Positions 34,001 through 39,030 of a stretch of 64,000 bases of DNA are shown here, piece after piece. The position numbers and the translations under genes are program-made. Within the stretch, counting starts at the first letter, position 1. Each line of letters starts with the position of its first letter. The stretch is taken from positions 49,851,532 through 49,915,531 of the forward strand of contig OZ035963.1 of NCBI GenBank assembly GCA_964034945.1, given 5' to 3'. Below the pieces are notes generated by a model. It was not told the origin of the DNA and did not search any database. It was given only the letters and a program-made list of their open reading frames with translations. Origin of the DNA: Chrysopilus asiliformis (lineage: Eukaryota > Arthropoda > Insecta > Diptera > Rhagionidae).

Positions 34001-35230
34001 GGAAAGACATTTTGAGGAATAAAAGTCGCCGTGATGTGAAGACAAGTGTACGTCAGCTCTTAACCACTCGTGTAGTCCATTCGCCCTTAATAGAGAGCTT
34101 ATAATCTAGAGAGTGGGCATAAGGACATGTAAAAATGGCCCCCTAGATGAAAAACGAGCGCAAAAAACTTTAAAAATTTGATTCAATGTTACAAACAATT
34201 GCCAAAATAACTGAAATCGGTTGTGTTCAAGAAAGTGGACGAACAATGTCTCTTCTTCGTTATTATTTAACATTGAAACTAATAAAACGATTGTTTATAA
34301 AGCAATAGACATAAAAAATAGCGCAGCAAGTAGGGGGTGAAAAAAATTGCGTTGGATAGTTGAGATGTTTGCCATTTTCCAGATAATCTGAAACAACAAA
34401 AAACCAAAAAGAGTTAAATATATGCTTGTAGCTACAGTCGGAACTACAATTAAATGAGAATATGGAAAAGTTTAAAACCTCTGGTCATTTAAAAATGAAA
34501 TTTCGATTTTTACGATATTTTTCGTAGGTTTTCGGGTTTTAACTTTTGCAAAAAAGGTATTTCAATGTTGTTGTAGTTCTGGTTATAGGCACATATTTCC
34601 CGATATGATCACCTTGTGCATAACCTAAAACCCACTCATAATAAGAGGAACCTCACTATCAAATTTAGACCACTCCTACATGCCGAATCGATTTCAAACC
34701 AAGCCCTCGCATCTCTCACATCCAAGTGAGAGAGAAAAAATATTTGTTTGTCGCCTCATAACTCGAAAACGGCTCAACCGAATTCGATATAAATTTGTGT
34801 ATCTTTAGATGAAAATCGCAATGAAAAAATGATATATATAGTCGTTTGTTTTTGTTTTTATATTGTCAACTTGTGAATACACTTGTAAAAAAATGTAATT
34901 GTTAATTTTTTTTAATTTCAGTTCAACCTTAGAATGGTACAATAATAGAATAACAATCGCGCATGCGAATTTCTCAGAAAACGGAATTTATTCATGTTCC
35001 ATTGCGAAACTATACGAAGCTATTGTAAATGTGCAAGTTCTGACTGGTAAAAAAAACATTTTTAGCATAAATTCTCTTTATTAAAAATGTTTCTTATTTT
35101 ACTTTTAGGCGAACTACCAGCTGCTGTACAGCATAATTCAAGTCGATCAAAATTATTTATAAATTGCTCAAATATTATTCAATTTTTGATAATTCTACAA
35201 ATTTTGCTATACATATCGCCTACAATTTGA
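6466..35230 (+). CDS. dpr20: dpr20-like two-Ig-domain cell-surface protein (5' incomplete)
   Basis: Five exons (6466-7046, 8111-8324, 32310-32616, 34922-35046, 35109-35230) join in frame across GT-AG introns and give 448 residues to a stop. The order is: a Ser/Thr-rich N-terminal region, Ig domain 1 (Cys in LNCRV, Trp in VMWIRR, LLTVGN, DDASLYICQVSTHPP), Ig domain 2 (Cys in ELTCQVS, Trp in IQWRKDGG, ENGIYSCSI) and a short hydrophobic C-terminus. The CQVSTHPP and WIR..LLTVG signatures are typical of the Dpr family (defective proboscis extension response). Those proteins bind DIP partners through Ig1 in neuronal recognition. The FQYPNNWR stretch and the long N-terminus suggest dpr20 specifically. 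The hydrophobic tail fits a GPI anchor or single membrane segment. The start codon and signal peptide must lie in an upstream exon that I could not find. Confidence 0.82.
7502..7876. mobile_element. MITE family C with CGATTA array in its left arm
   Basis: The ends AGCCCA.TTTAGACTAACG and CATTAGTCTGAATTGGGCT are imperfect inverses flanked by TA (7500-7501 and 7877-7878). Inward of these, both arms carry 'cgattgcgattacgatt' and 'gag(g)ctt..tc..ccaatgagatcaaa'. The left arm has expanded into about 250 bases of CGATTA hexamer, while the right arm keeps the short form. Related copies are at 47168-47749. It lies in a dpr20 intron. Confidence 0.8.
7519..7776. repeat. CGATTA hexamer array
   Basis: About 40 nearly perfect copies of CGATTA degenerate at the right edge into CGATTG/CAATTA variants. 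The open frame through it (Arg-Leu repeats) is an artefact. It sits inside the left inverted repeat of a MITE, which is its likely source. Confidence 0.95.
8111..8324 (+). CDS. dpr20: dpr20-like exon: rest of Ig1
   Basis: It follows the acceptor 'cgcag' and begins VMWIRR, giving the conserved Ig tryptophan. It contains LLTVGNITYSGDPRVRV and DDASLYICQVSTHPP with the second Ig cysteine, the most diagnostic Dpr segment. It ends one base into a codon at ctag|gtgagt. That split Glu codon is completed exactly by the exon at 32310, which supports the 24-kb intron. Confidence 0.85.
8535..9080. mobile_element. internally deleted mariner, copy 1
   Basis: The ends CAGGGTGGGCCAGAATAGAC and their inverse are perfect over about 22 bases, flanked by TA (8533-8534 and 9081-9082). 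It retains only the C-terminal part of a Tc1/mariner transposase and is too short to be autonomous. A near-identical copy lies at 29245-29799 in the same intron. Confidence 0.88.
8683..8964 (+). pseudogene. mariner transposase C-terminal remnant
   Basis: The frame reads RIISKRSDFNWPPRSPDLTTPDCFLWGYLKEKVYVNKP. The PPRSPDLTxxD..LWGYLK block is the third catalytic aspartate region of Tc1/mariner DDE/D transposases. The DNA-binding half and the first two catalytic positions are missing. Compared with the copy at 29387 it lacks four residues (CEAE-like stretch) near the end and has a short tandem duplication just before the ATG. Confidence 0.85.
9087..9990 (+). mobile_element. decayed mariner abutting the previous element
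   Basis: TA at 9085-9086 is followed by 'cgaggtttgttcaaaaa', a common mariner end. The right end 'gtgactttttgtacaaca' is an approximate inverse, followed by TA. About 0.9 kb remains of an expected 1.3 kb. It starts four bases after the TA of the neighbouring mariner. Confidence 0.7.
9290..9927 (+). pseudogene. mariner transposase, frameshifted and internally deleted
   Basis: It opens MDQRICIKFCVKNKIK, shifts frame near 9408, and continues with VKQIVIKNRRITVREIAED, the N-terminal helix-turn-helix region. After RRMSIAQELLNDR the sequence jumps to PPYSPDLAPCDFFLFP in another frame, the third catalytic aspartate block. The middle, with the first two catalytic aspartates, has been deleted. It is not functional. 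Confidence 0.8.
9993..11021. other. intronic AT-rich sequence, no gene
   Basis: Homopolymer-rich sequence within the dpr20 intron. Minus-strand open frames (near 10326-10685) have biased composition and no recognisable motif. Confidence 0.5.
11226..12529. other. hAT left internal region / leader
   Basis: There is no ORF. It contains two similar 'tgttgtggaat..aaattccaca' motifs near 11610 and 11713, which could be an LTR-like remnant or promoter, and a 13-bp perfect hairpin at 12007-12045 (ccagttcggatcg and its inverse). These probably belong to the transposase promoter and 5' UTR. Confidence 0.4.
12530..13978 (+). CDS. hAT-family transposase with BED-type zinc finger
   Basis: The 482-residue open frame is counted from MPKEKPSTK. 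The frame also has an ATG 15 codons upstream, but its lead-in looks like untranslated AT-rich sequence. Residues about 32-56 form a C-x2-C...H-x4-H zinc finger of BED type (DNA binding). LWVSIDEATD (Asp 154) resembles the first catalytic region. LTCIAHGLHR near 238 and TRWGTWLDA near 293 are typical of hAT transposases. The C-terminus SSDVERSFSSYKSILRDNR is the hAT dimerisation region. The frame has no stop or shift. It would cut and paste this element; activity itself is inferred. The long leader from 11240 holds no other ORF. Confidence 0.9.
   Translation: MPKEKPSTKQQLEGYVSKFGNILQTDGRILFCRICDKSIAFERKFQIDQHLATQHHRKQLEIKQNKDQQLISNSLATRTNTTFYKDLAQAFISADIPFYKLENPKLKFFLTKYCTQIIPSQTTLRATYIETCYVETMDRIKRSVTGKKLWVSIDEATDIAGRFVANFILGTMTTEEEIREVFLLNSEVLDATNSTTVARFFDDSFKLLAPEVTAAAPYMVKAAKGIQMLYPKMLHLTCIAHGLHRVSETVRAGFPDVDRLIANGKKIFLKAPGRIQKFKEIAPGVPLPPQPIITRWGTWLDAVCYYCEYFDQFKKVVQSLNSDDAASIQICSELLCMEQIRLDLAFINSNFSFLSKTITKLETKCIKLTEAFDILDNAEHKINSTIGQNACQIKLKFAQCMAKNRSLPILKKISMILKGERNIGLPQEFKLSSLEIACFKFAPITSSDVERSFSSYKSILRDNRLSFDFKNIKKLVVIHCNN
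14664..15526. other. intronic sequence, no gene
   Basis: Nothing codes here convincingly. The minus-strand frames near 14789 and 15141 are short and lack motifs. Confidence 0.5.
15527..16166 (-). mobile_element. complete non-autonomous Helitron
   Basis: Read on the minus strand it begins TCCTATAATATAATACGAGG after an A and continues with a short GTCTG tract. It ends with a hairpin CCGAGCATGGCTCGG, five bases, and CTGG followed by T. These are the canonical Helitron ends (5' TC, 3' hairpin then CTRR, insertion between A and T). The body contains two direct repeats of about 120 bases ('gataccaggcgagggg...aagatcggaccacccaattcg'). There is no Rep/helicase gene, so it is non-autonomous. Confidence 0.85.
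16167..18670. other. intronic sequence with one family-B-like fragment
   Basis: The segment near 16460-16740 resembles the repeat at 1741 and 46309 ('aacataacaaaagctataattgcc', 'ggattttgatgtatgg', 'caccgtttttgaga'). The remainder (16740-18670) is unremarkable; frames there are short and without motifs. Confidence 0.45.
18672..19035 (-). mobile_element. dispersed repeat family B, copy with GACA/GGAC array
   Basis: It contains 'caagtctctagctcaatcc', the tetranucleotide array, then 'gacatgcaaaattcaa...taaacac.gtggtgtaattcatttttg', parallel to 2060-2365. Orientation follows that copy. Boundaries are approximate. Confidence 0.5.
18781..18977. repeat. GACA/GACG tetranucleotide array
   Basis: This is an interrupted tetranucleotide array with GGAC and AGGC variants. 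Several apparent long frames on both strands are artefacts. Confidence 0.9.
19057..19328. mobile_element. TA-flanked MITE family A, copy 2
   Basis: It has the same ends as the copy at 5816-6082 (CACTCAGAAAAATG and inverse) with TA on both sides. The body is nearly identical but has five extra bases near 19198 ('ggtgaagtaggg' versus 'ggtaggg') and a few substitutions. Both copies lie just to the right of a tetranucleotide array. Confidence 0.85.
19331..21090. other. intronic sequence, no gene
   Basis: A stretch near 19390-19700 repeats 'ttttgtccgg' motifs on alternating strands ('gtccggaaaaa', 'ttccggacaaaa'), probably a decayed foldback or tandem element. Near 19910-19980 there are several 'ggttac' motifs. 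No coding exon is supported. Confidence 0.4.
21100..21790 (-). pseudogene. decayed mariner transposase
   Basis: Read on the minus strand, fragments in more than one frame give LLGFWSGGIIGPYFF, MWFQQDGATCHTAHATMDILHERFEGMVISRGGDVNV and, after a frameshift, LKSQIYANKSQKIDALKANI. The QQDGATCHTA block holds the second catalytic aspartate region of mariner transposases. The family differs from the mariners at 8535 and 9087. Frameshifts and lost blocks make it inactive. Terminal repeats were not identified. Confidence 0.85.
21850..23302. other. intronic sequence, no gene
   Basis: Overlapping open frames on both strands at 22340-22730 are compositionally ordinary and lack motifs. I would not annotate them. 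Confidence 0.45.
23303..24046 (+). mobile_element. Helitron of the CTGA-array family, interrupted by a MITE
   Basis: The 5' end TCTTCTATATAC follows an A and runs into 'aaaatcgtttaac'. Next come only about three tetranucleotide units ('gattgactgactg'), then the conserved 'agagacttgaaagtttcacagta' and 'taggcgctcactaaggcg' blocks, 'gggtcgctgatcacgaa', and the 3' end 'acccgacaacggcgagtatgcaag' CTAG followed by T. The same family is at 43185 and 63036, where the array is far longer. A 337-bp MITE splits it. Confidence 0.8.
23378..23714. mobile_element. MITE nested in a Helitron
   Basis: The ends AGG(C)CCAACTACGATCG and inverse match over about 37 bases with one difference. TAT lies on both sides (23375-23377 and 23715-23717), and the Helitron sequence resumes exactly after it, as comparison with 43850 and 63690 shows. 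The 3-bp duplication hints at the PIF/Harbinger group, but TAT is not its usual TWA site, so the superfamily is open. Confidence 0.8.
24118..24395 (+). mobile_element. dispersed repeat family B, inverted copy
   Basis: It carries 'aactacaccagagtgttagg', 'aaagattttgatttccc', a short TCTG array, then 'gaaaggattaagct' and 'acgagaaacgtaac' in reverse of the copy at 1741-2380. It ends in 'cgaaaacggtgagtcatatt', directly against the satellite. Confidence 0.6.
24398..27040. repeat. 72-73-bp satellite array, ~36 units
   Basis: The unit is 'tcgaatttttagaggcttgttctaagtagg' + 'aaaaatatttccgagacc' + 'ttttctacccgggaaatattttt'. Unit variants differ at the third block (CTACCCGGG, CTACACGGG, CATCCAGTAA, CATTCAGTTAA). 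Blocks around 24911 and 25559 are near-identical and 648 bases (nine units) apart, so a higher-order duplication exists. The spurious frames on both strands (KYFFRIFRGLF-type repeats) are artefacts. Confidence 0.95.
27041..28130. other. intronic sequence with a GC-rich island
   Basis: The stretch 27190-27275 is much richer in G and C than its surroundings. 27330-27440 resembles Helitron internal text in reverse ('gaggctgacctccctaacggtgaaaacc'). The rest is AT-rich and without genes. Confidence 0.4.
28134..28256. repeat. GTCTGTCG / GTCTGTCA octamer array
   Basis: Seven or so GTCTGTCG units are followed by a homogeneous run of GTCTGTCA units: two adjacent, separately homogenised blocks. The upstream 'acaatattacaaaaatgtctgtc' resembles Helitron 5' ends in this window. 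Confidence 0.9.
28592..29000. mobile_element. foldback / MITE with 38-bp perfect arms
   Basis: The left arm 28592-28629 (atatcgcacatggtcccg...) and right arm 28963-29000 are exact inverses over 38 bases. The interior is AT-rich with no ORF. TA is present near both ends, so a TA-type element is likely, but the exact boundary is ambiguous. Confidence 0.75.
29245..29799. mobile_element. internally deleted mariner, copy 2
   Basis: It has the same perfect TIRs as 8535-9080, with TA at 29243-29244 and 29800-29801. The two copies share the same deletion, so they were mobilised as a deleted form, presumably by a transposase supplied elsewhere. Confidence 0.88.
29387..29683 (+). pseudogene. mariner transposase C-terminal remnant, copy 2
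   Basis: 98 codons include RIISKRSDFNWPPRSPDL, FLWGYLKEKVY and a C-terminus HHLRDIIFHV. It has the third catalytic aspartate block only. It retains the ICEAENG stretch missing from the copy at 8683. Confidence 0.85.
29802..31540. other. intronic AT-rich sequence, no gene
   Basis: It contains a small direct repeat, three copies of 'tctctttagtaaggatt' at 30671-30719. No exon or TE boundary is supported elsewhere. Confidence 0.5.
31545..31773. mobile_element. TTAA-flanked element 2 (CCCTTT ends)
   Basis: TTAA at 31541-31544 and 31774-31777 encloses ends CCCTTTGTGGAC and (inverse) CCCTTTTTTGAC. CCCTTT next to TTAA is a common piggyBac end. The inverted repeat is short and imperfect, so confidence is moderate. 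It ends 11 bases before the next TTAA element's flank. Confidence 0.5.
31789..32086. mobile_element. TTAA-flanked piggyBac-type MITE 3
   Basis: The ends CACGTTGGCTAC and inverse are perfect, with TTAA at 31785-31788 and 32087-32090. The body has three CACCGGTG palindromes, also found in the TTAA element at 51559-51918. There is no ORF. Confidence 0.8.
32310..32616 (+). CDS. dpr20: dpr20-like exon: first half of Ig2
   Basis: The acceptor is 'tgtttcag'. The encoded EPPIRIIDEQG and ELTCQVS match the inter-domain linker and first cysteine of Dpr Ig domain 2. About 45 residues rich in Ser, Lys and Pro are inserted between this Cys and the tryptophan (IQWRKDGG), longer than usual for an Ig loop. 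The exon ends two bases into a codon before gtgagt. Confidence 0.82.
32648..32712 (-). mobile_element. non-LTR retrotransposon 3' end fragment
   Basis: On the minus strand this reads 'gagctgtgcttcggcattaa' then 'gggtcttcccctaagctctgg' and an A-rich tail, the same 3' UTR as the fragment at 40795-40985. It is a short 5'-truncated insertion immediately after the dpr20 exon donor. Confidence 0.65.
32713..34119. other. intronic sequence with a candidate foldback
   Basis: 33420-33460 and 33760-33800 are imperfect inverted repeats built around 'gatgcgtccgtcatgcgtcc', which suggests a foldback element of about 380 bp. 'actcgtgtag' recurs near 33255 and 34066. No gene is supported. Confidence 0.4.
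34120..34680 (+). mobile_element. dispersed repeat family D, copy 1
   Basis: Its text ('gtagggggtgaaaaaaattgcg', 'ccagataatctgaaacaac', 'gtaggttttcgggttttaac', 'ttataggcacatatttcc') recurs in reverse at 41268-41770. No terminal structure was recognised and class is unknown. Confidence 0.5.
34922..35046 (+). CDS. dpr20: dpr20-like exon: second half of Ig2
   Basis: The acceptor is 'atttcag'. It encodes STLEWYN..ITIAHANFSENGIYSCSI, the F/G-strand side of Ig2 with the closing cysteine, and ends VQVLTG split by a donor gtaaaa. Phase is consistent with both neighbours. Confidence 0.8.
35109..35230 (+). CDS. dpr20: dpr20-like terminal exon: hydrophobic tail
   Basis: It follows an acceptor 'cttttag' after a 62-base intron. 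It encodes a short Ser/His/Asn linker and then about 20 largely Ile/Leu residues ending in TGA. A hydrophobic C-terminus with small residues before it is what a GPI-attachment signal or a terminal membrane segment looks like. Which of the two cannot be decided by eye. Confidence 0.75.
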
Positions 35231-35275
35231 ACGGAAATATATAAAAAGTTATTATTAAAATATAAAACAATGTAA

Positions 35276-35281
35276 AATAAA
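35276..35281 (+). promoter_or_regulatory. polyadenylation signal of dpr20-like gene
   Basis: AATAAA lies 46 bases past the stop codon. Several more occur in the AT-rich sequence downstream (for example near 35450-35500), so longer 3' UTR forms are possible. Confidence 0.4.
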
Positions 35282-35282
35282 A

Positions 35283-38060
35283 CACTTTCAAGAACACTAA
35301 ATATACCTACTAAAAGAAAAGAAAAAAAAACTAAAATATGAAATGAAGTACTTTTACTTCAAAGCCAAAAATTCAAAATAGAGATTAAGTTTTTTATTTG
35401 ATTTTAACAATTATTGAAATACCGTTTCAATGTTTATCTTTTCGTAATAACCTATATTTGAATATATTTAACACGACAGTAAAAACAAATTAATAAACTT
35501 CTTCTATAAAGAAATGTAATTTTTTAATGAAAAAAAAATATCTTTTTACTTGAAAAGATCATAACATAATTGAGAGAAAAAGAGAGAAGCATAAAACGAA
35601 TTGCATAAGTCTTAAAATAGTTGTAAAAAAACTAATTAATTACTTAATTGATTGATTAGAAATACGATTTATGTATATGTGAAAAATATGTAGTCACAAA
35701 AGGTAACAACTGGAAAATTTGTTTATATAAGTTTTTGATTTTTCTTTATCGAAATTATTAAAAAAAAAATAAATGCTCACTCGATAAAATTATTAAAAAA
35801 AACAACTGTTGTTTACAAGAAAATATAAATTTAAAAAAATGTTAACAATTTATTTATTTAAAATTAAAAAAAATACCCCCCAAAGGTAAAAAAAATGGTG
35901 AAAATGAAGTATATTGTAAATTAAGACTATAAGGATAAATAATTTATTATGATTATTATTACTATTGGTATTTGATATTGTTAATTTATGAATTTATTTA
36001 TAAGTTAGTTAAATTTGATAAGAGGAAACTATGGAATAATATGAACATGCATACAAAATATTATAAAAGTTAAAAAAAAAACTTTAACAAAAAATATATA
36101 ATAAAAAATTTTATTTTGTGATCTTTTAACTAAGGACCGAATAAAAAATGAAATCAATAAAAAAAATTTGTTGTTTTGAATCAAAAACTGGATAATAAGT
36201 AAGTAAAATCGGTAAGGTCTTTTTATAATATTTTAATTCTCTCTATTTCACATCTATTTTATATATCTTTCAATCAAGCCGGTTGAAATATGACTTTTTG
36301 AGATTATTTTAGAATTTGAACTGCCGAAAAATATTTTTAAAAAAACCATTGAATTTGAATGAAAATTTAATAAACGTAATTATCGTAGTGTAATTTTATG
36401 TAAAATCCAGTTGGAGTTTAATTCCAACTGGATTTTACATAAAATTACACTACGATAATTATGTTTATTAAATTTTCATTCGGCCAATCCCTTTTTTGTA
36501 CTCTCAGATCAAACCGAAAGCGTAAAATTTGATTTTTTTAATGAAAAAAATATCTTTGCCCAGTACAGTGTTGTTTTTATTTTTGTAATATTTTGTAATT
36601 ACATTAATTGATACTTAGTAGAATTCATTAAAATTATTTGCGACTACTTTTCCGGACAGTTTATTGGGCAAATTATTTAAAAATCATTTTTTTTATTCTA
36701 AGCAACTTTTATTTTTTGAAGAAAATTCAAAACCTGTCAATGTAATTGAGTTAGCCCTGAGCGACATCTATTAGGGTATTTTATTAACAGCAAAGACGCA
36801 AAAATCAAAAATCCGCTACAAAGAACACAGCGCCGTGCGCGACCAAAAAAGGAACTTTTTTGTAGACACACCCAAGGATTCAAACCGAGGCGAGTTAAGG
36901 TGAAAACAGAATTGCGGCTTTGTGGACTTCAGCTTTGACAGTTCTGTAGACTCAATGCTTTTCAACGTAATGGAACACAATAGCAAAGTTGCAAAGCCGG
37001 AGAAGCCGAATTCGAAGTCGTAGCATAGAATAAGGAATCATAGAAAAAACTCTGCCGAACAAATTTTCGACAAATTTCCCCGTCGAAGGGGGGAAAAGGT
37101 CCCTATCATTTACAAGCTACGGCCTAAAAGTTAAATACTTTTAGACTAGGGAGCACGAAGCAGAGGGAACATTTCTCGTCGTATCTATTCAATGAGATGG
37201 AGGAATCGAATGGATAATTTTTTCCGTGTTACATCGGATCCTCTTGCTTCATCTCACAGTGGAAAAATTTTCTCTGAAAATTTGTTCTAAGAATTTATTC
37301 TCTAGATTCTTTGTTCTCTGGTCGTAGTAGCTCTACTCTCTACTCTTGGTCGGCTTTGACAACTTTAACCTAACTTTTTTTGTGAGTAAATGATTGTCAT
37401 TGAAAATGTTTGAAGAAAAGTTGATAAATATAGTGCAAGAAAATGAAATTCTTTATAATAAAAAAAAAAACAAGAAATACAGAAATGCGAAAAAGAAGAA
37501 TTATCAAATAAATATGAATAAATATGAAGAATTATGAATTATTTGTCAAAGTTGCAATTGTGTTCGAATGAAAGTTGAAGCCGACGAAAAAAAAGTCCAA
37601 AGCTGAAGCCAAAGACCAAAGCCCAAAAAGCCGAAATTCTGTTTCCGCCTTTAGGAAAACCAAATACCAAATATTAAAGTTAAAAACTTACCGTGGCGCC
37701 ATGGCTAAAAAAGTAACTTTTCCGTTTACAAAGAAAGTGGCAAAGAACTACGCCATCTATTTATTGCAAATATTATTAAACACGTACTAAAGACTCGGAG
37801 AATGTTCTGGTTAAGAGCTGGATTTACCATTTCGTAAAACGACCGCAGCCAGCGCTGTGTGTTGTCATAACCCAGCACATTAGAGAGCCTAAAATCTATA
37901 CAAAGGACTATGAAGTGACTATAGATCGAGATTATTTATTTACACAACAAAGGCTGGGAGAATAAATATTAAAAATTTCTTTAAAAGAACATAAATAAAT
38001 CAATGAAATTAAAAGAAATATTCGCGGAAAAATTTATTTAAAATAAACATAAAACAAATT
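35283..38060. other. intergenic AT-rich sequence
   Basis: This is the 3' flank or long 3' UTR of the dpr20-like gene, extremely AT-rich to about 36350. The notable content is the palindrome at 36357-36481. A small frame at 37575-37790 (Lys-rich) has no motif and I do not call it a gene. Confidence 0.45.
36357..36481. repeat. near-perfect palindrome, 59-bp arms
   Basis: Arms 36357-36415 and 36423-36481 are inverse over 59 bases with one difference (aaacgtaatt versus aaacataatt) and a 7-base loop GTTTAAT. As RNA this would be one long hairpin. Confidence 0.95.
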
Positions 38061-38064
38061 TTAA

Positions 38065-38298
38065 CACGTTGACGGACAGTTGCGGCTATAGCCGTCAAGT
38101 TCAAGTTCACTATGTGACATGACGGCAATAGCCGTCCAATACGAAACGGTCGTTTTTAGACACTGCGGCTGTAGCAGCACAAATGTGCATTTACCAGCGT
38201 ACAAGTAGAAGCCTAGTGTCAATTTTCGAATTTCACTTGTTTCTACTGTCGAATTTCACTTGTTCGAATTTCACTTGTTTCTACTGTCCGTCAACGTG
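38065..38298. mobile_element. TTAA-flanked piggyBac-type MITE 4
   Basis: The ends CACGTTGACGGACAGT and inverse are perfect over 16 bases, with TTAA at 38061-38064 and 38299-38302. The interior has paired 'cggctatagccg'-type palindromes instead of the CACCGGTG of MITE 3. It lies about 690 bp upstream of the RpL22 start. Confidence 0.85.
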
Positions 38299-38305
38299 TT
38301 AAAAA

Positions 38306-38805
38306 CATTGAGGGTATTCACAATCCTCTTTTAATTTTCGGTATTCGGTATTTTCGGTAATATTAAAAGACTGAAAATATTCTGCTGTGAACATCTCACA
38401 GCACAGATTTGAGAACAGCGATTTTATTTGATACGTGACCAGATTATGAACTGCGAATTTAATTGTAAAATATGTCACATACCTTTAAATCCATGTTTGA
38501 TGTATTCTTTTGAATTTCTATTGTGGCAACGGCTATCAAAATTGAAAAAAATTGCAGTCCGATGAGATAACCAGCGAGAAATTTTGAGAACTAAAAACAT
38601 TACTAGCGCCACCCGAGGTTGATTTTTGATACCGAATAACCGGGCCGGAAAACACGACTCGAGGCATGTATACAATTACCGAATCCGGTAATTCATTTTT
38701 ACATGAACCAAGTTACCGTCTCGGTAAAAATCTGTTAAATTTGACTGAATTACCGGGCGGTAAATTTACCCGCATTTTAAAAGACGACTGTGAATACCCT
38801 GAATG
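38306..38805. mobile_element. MITE with ~29-bp TIR upstream of RpL22
   Basis: The left end 'acattgagggtattcacaat' and right end inverse 'acattcagggtattcacagt' match over about 29 bases with a few changes, followed by CTTTTAA on both. The body is about 500 bp, with 'ggtaattcat..' and 'ccgggcggtaaa' motifs. Target duplication could not be resolved. It starts a few bases after the preceding TTAA element. Confidence 0.65.
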
Positions 38806-38989
38806 TCCAAAACCTTCAAAACATAACAAAGAAATGACTAAAATAAATCTGAGCACAACAGAAAAGTAATGACAGAATTCACGTAAACTGTAAACAGTGT
38901 AAAGCATTTGGCTATGGGTAATTTTCAGCGTGTTTGAATTTCGTCACCGTTCCGAATGTCTGGCCTCACTGGAAGCTGGTCGAAATGTT

Positions 38990-38997
38990 CTTTTTTC
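38990..38997 (+). promoter_or_regulatory. TOP-like transcription start of RpL22
   Basis: CTTTTTTC lies 22 bases before the start codon. Ribosomal protein genes typically start transcription at a C within a pyrimidine tract (5' TOP), so C38990 is the likely +1. No TATA box is evident, which fits the class. This is an inference; no transcript data are available. Confidence 0.5.
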
Positions 38998-39018
38998 GAG
39001 GTGTTTTGAACTGTGGAA

Positions 39019-39030
39019 ATGGCACCAACT
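39019..39030 (+). CDS. RpL22: RpL22 coding exon 1 (four codons)
   Basis: ATGGCACCAACT followed by gtgagt encodes Met-Ala-Pro-Thr. It is too short for ORF searches. The evidence is the donor site, phase 0, the TOP tract just upstream and the known MAPT- start of fly RpL22. Confidence 0.8.
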
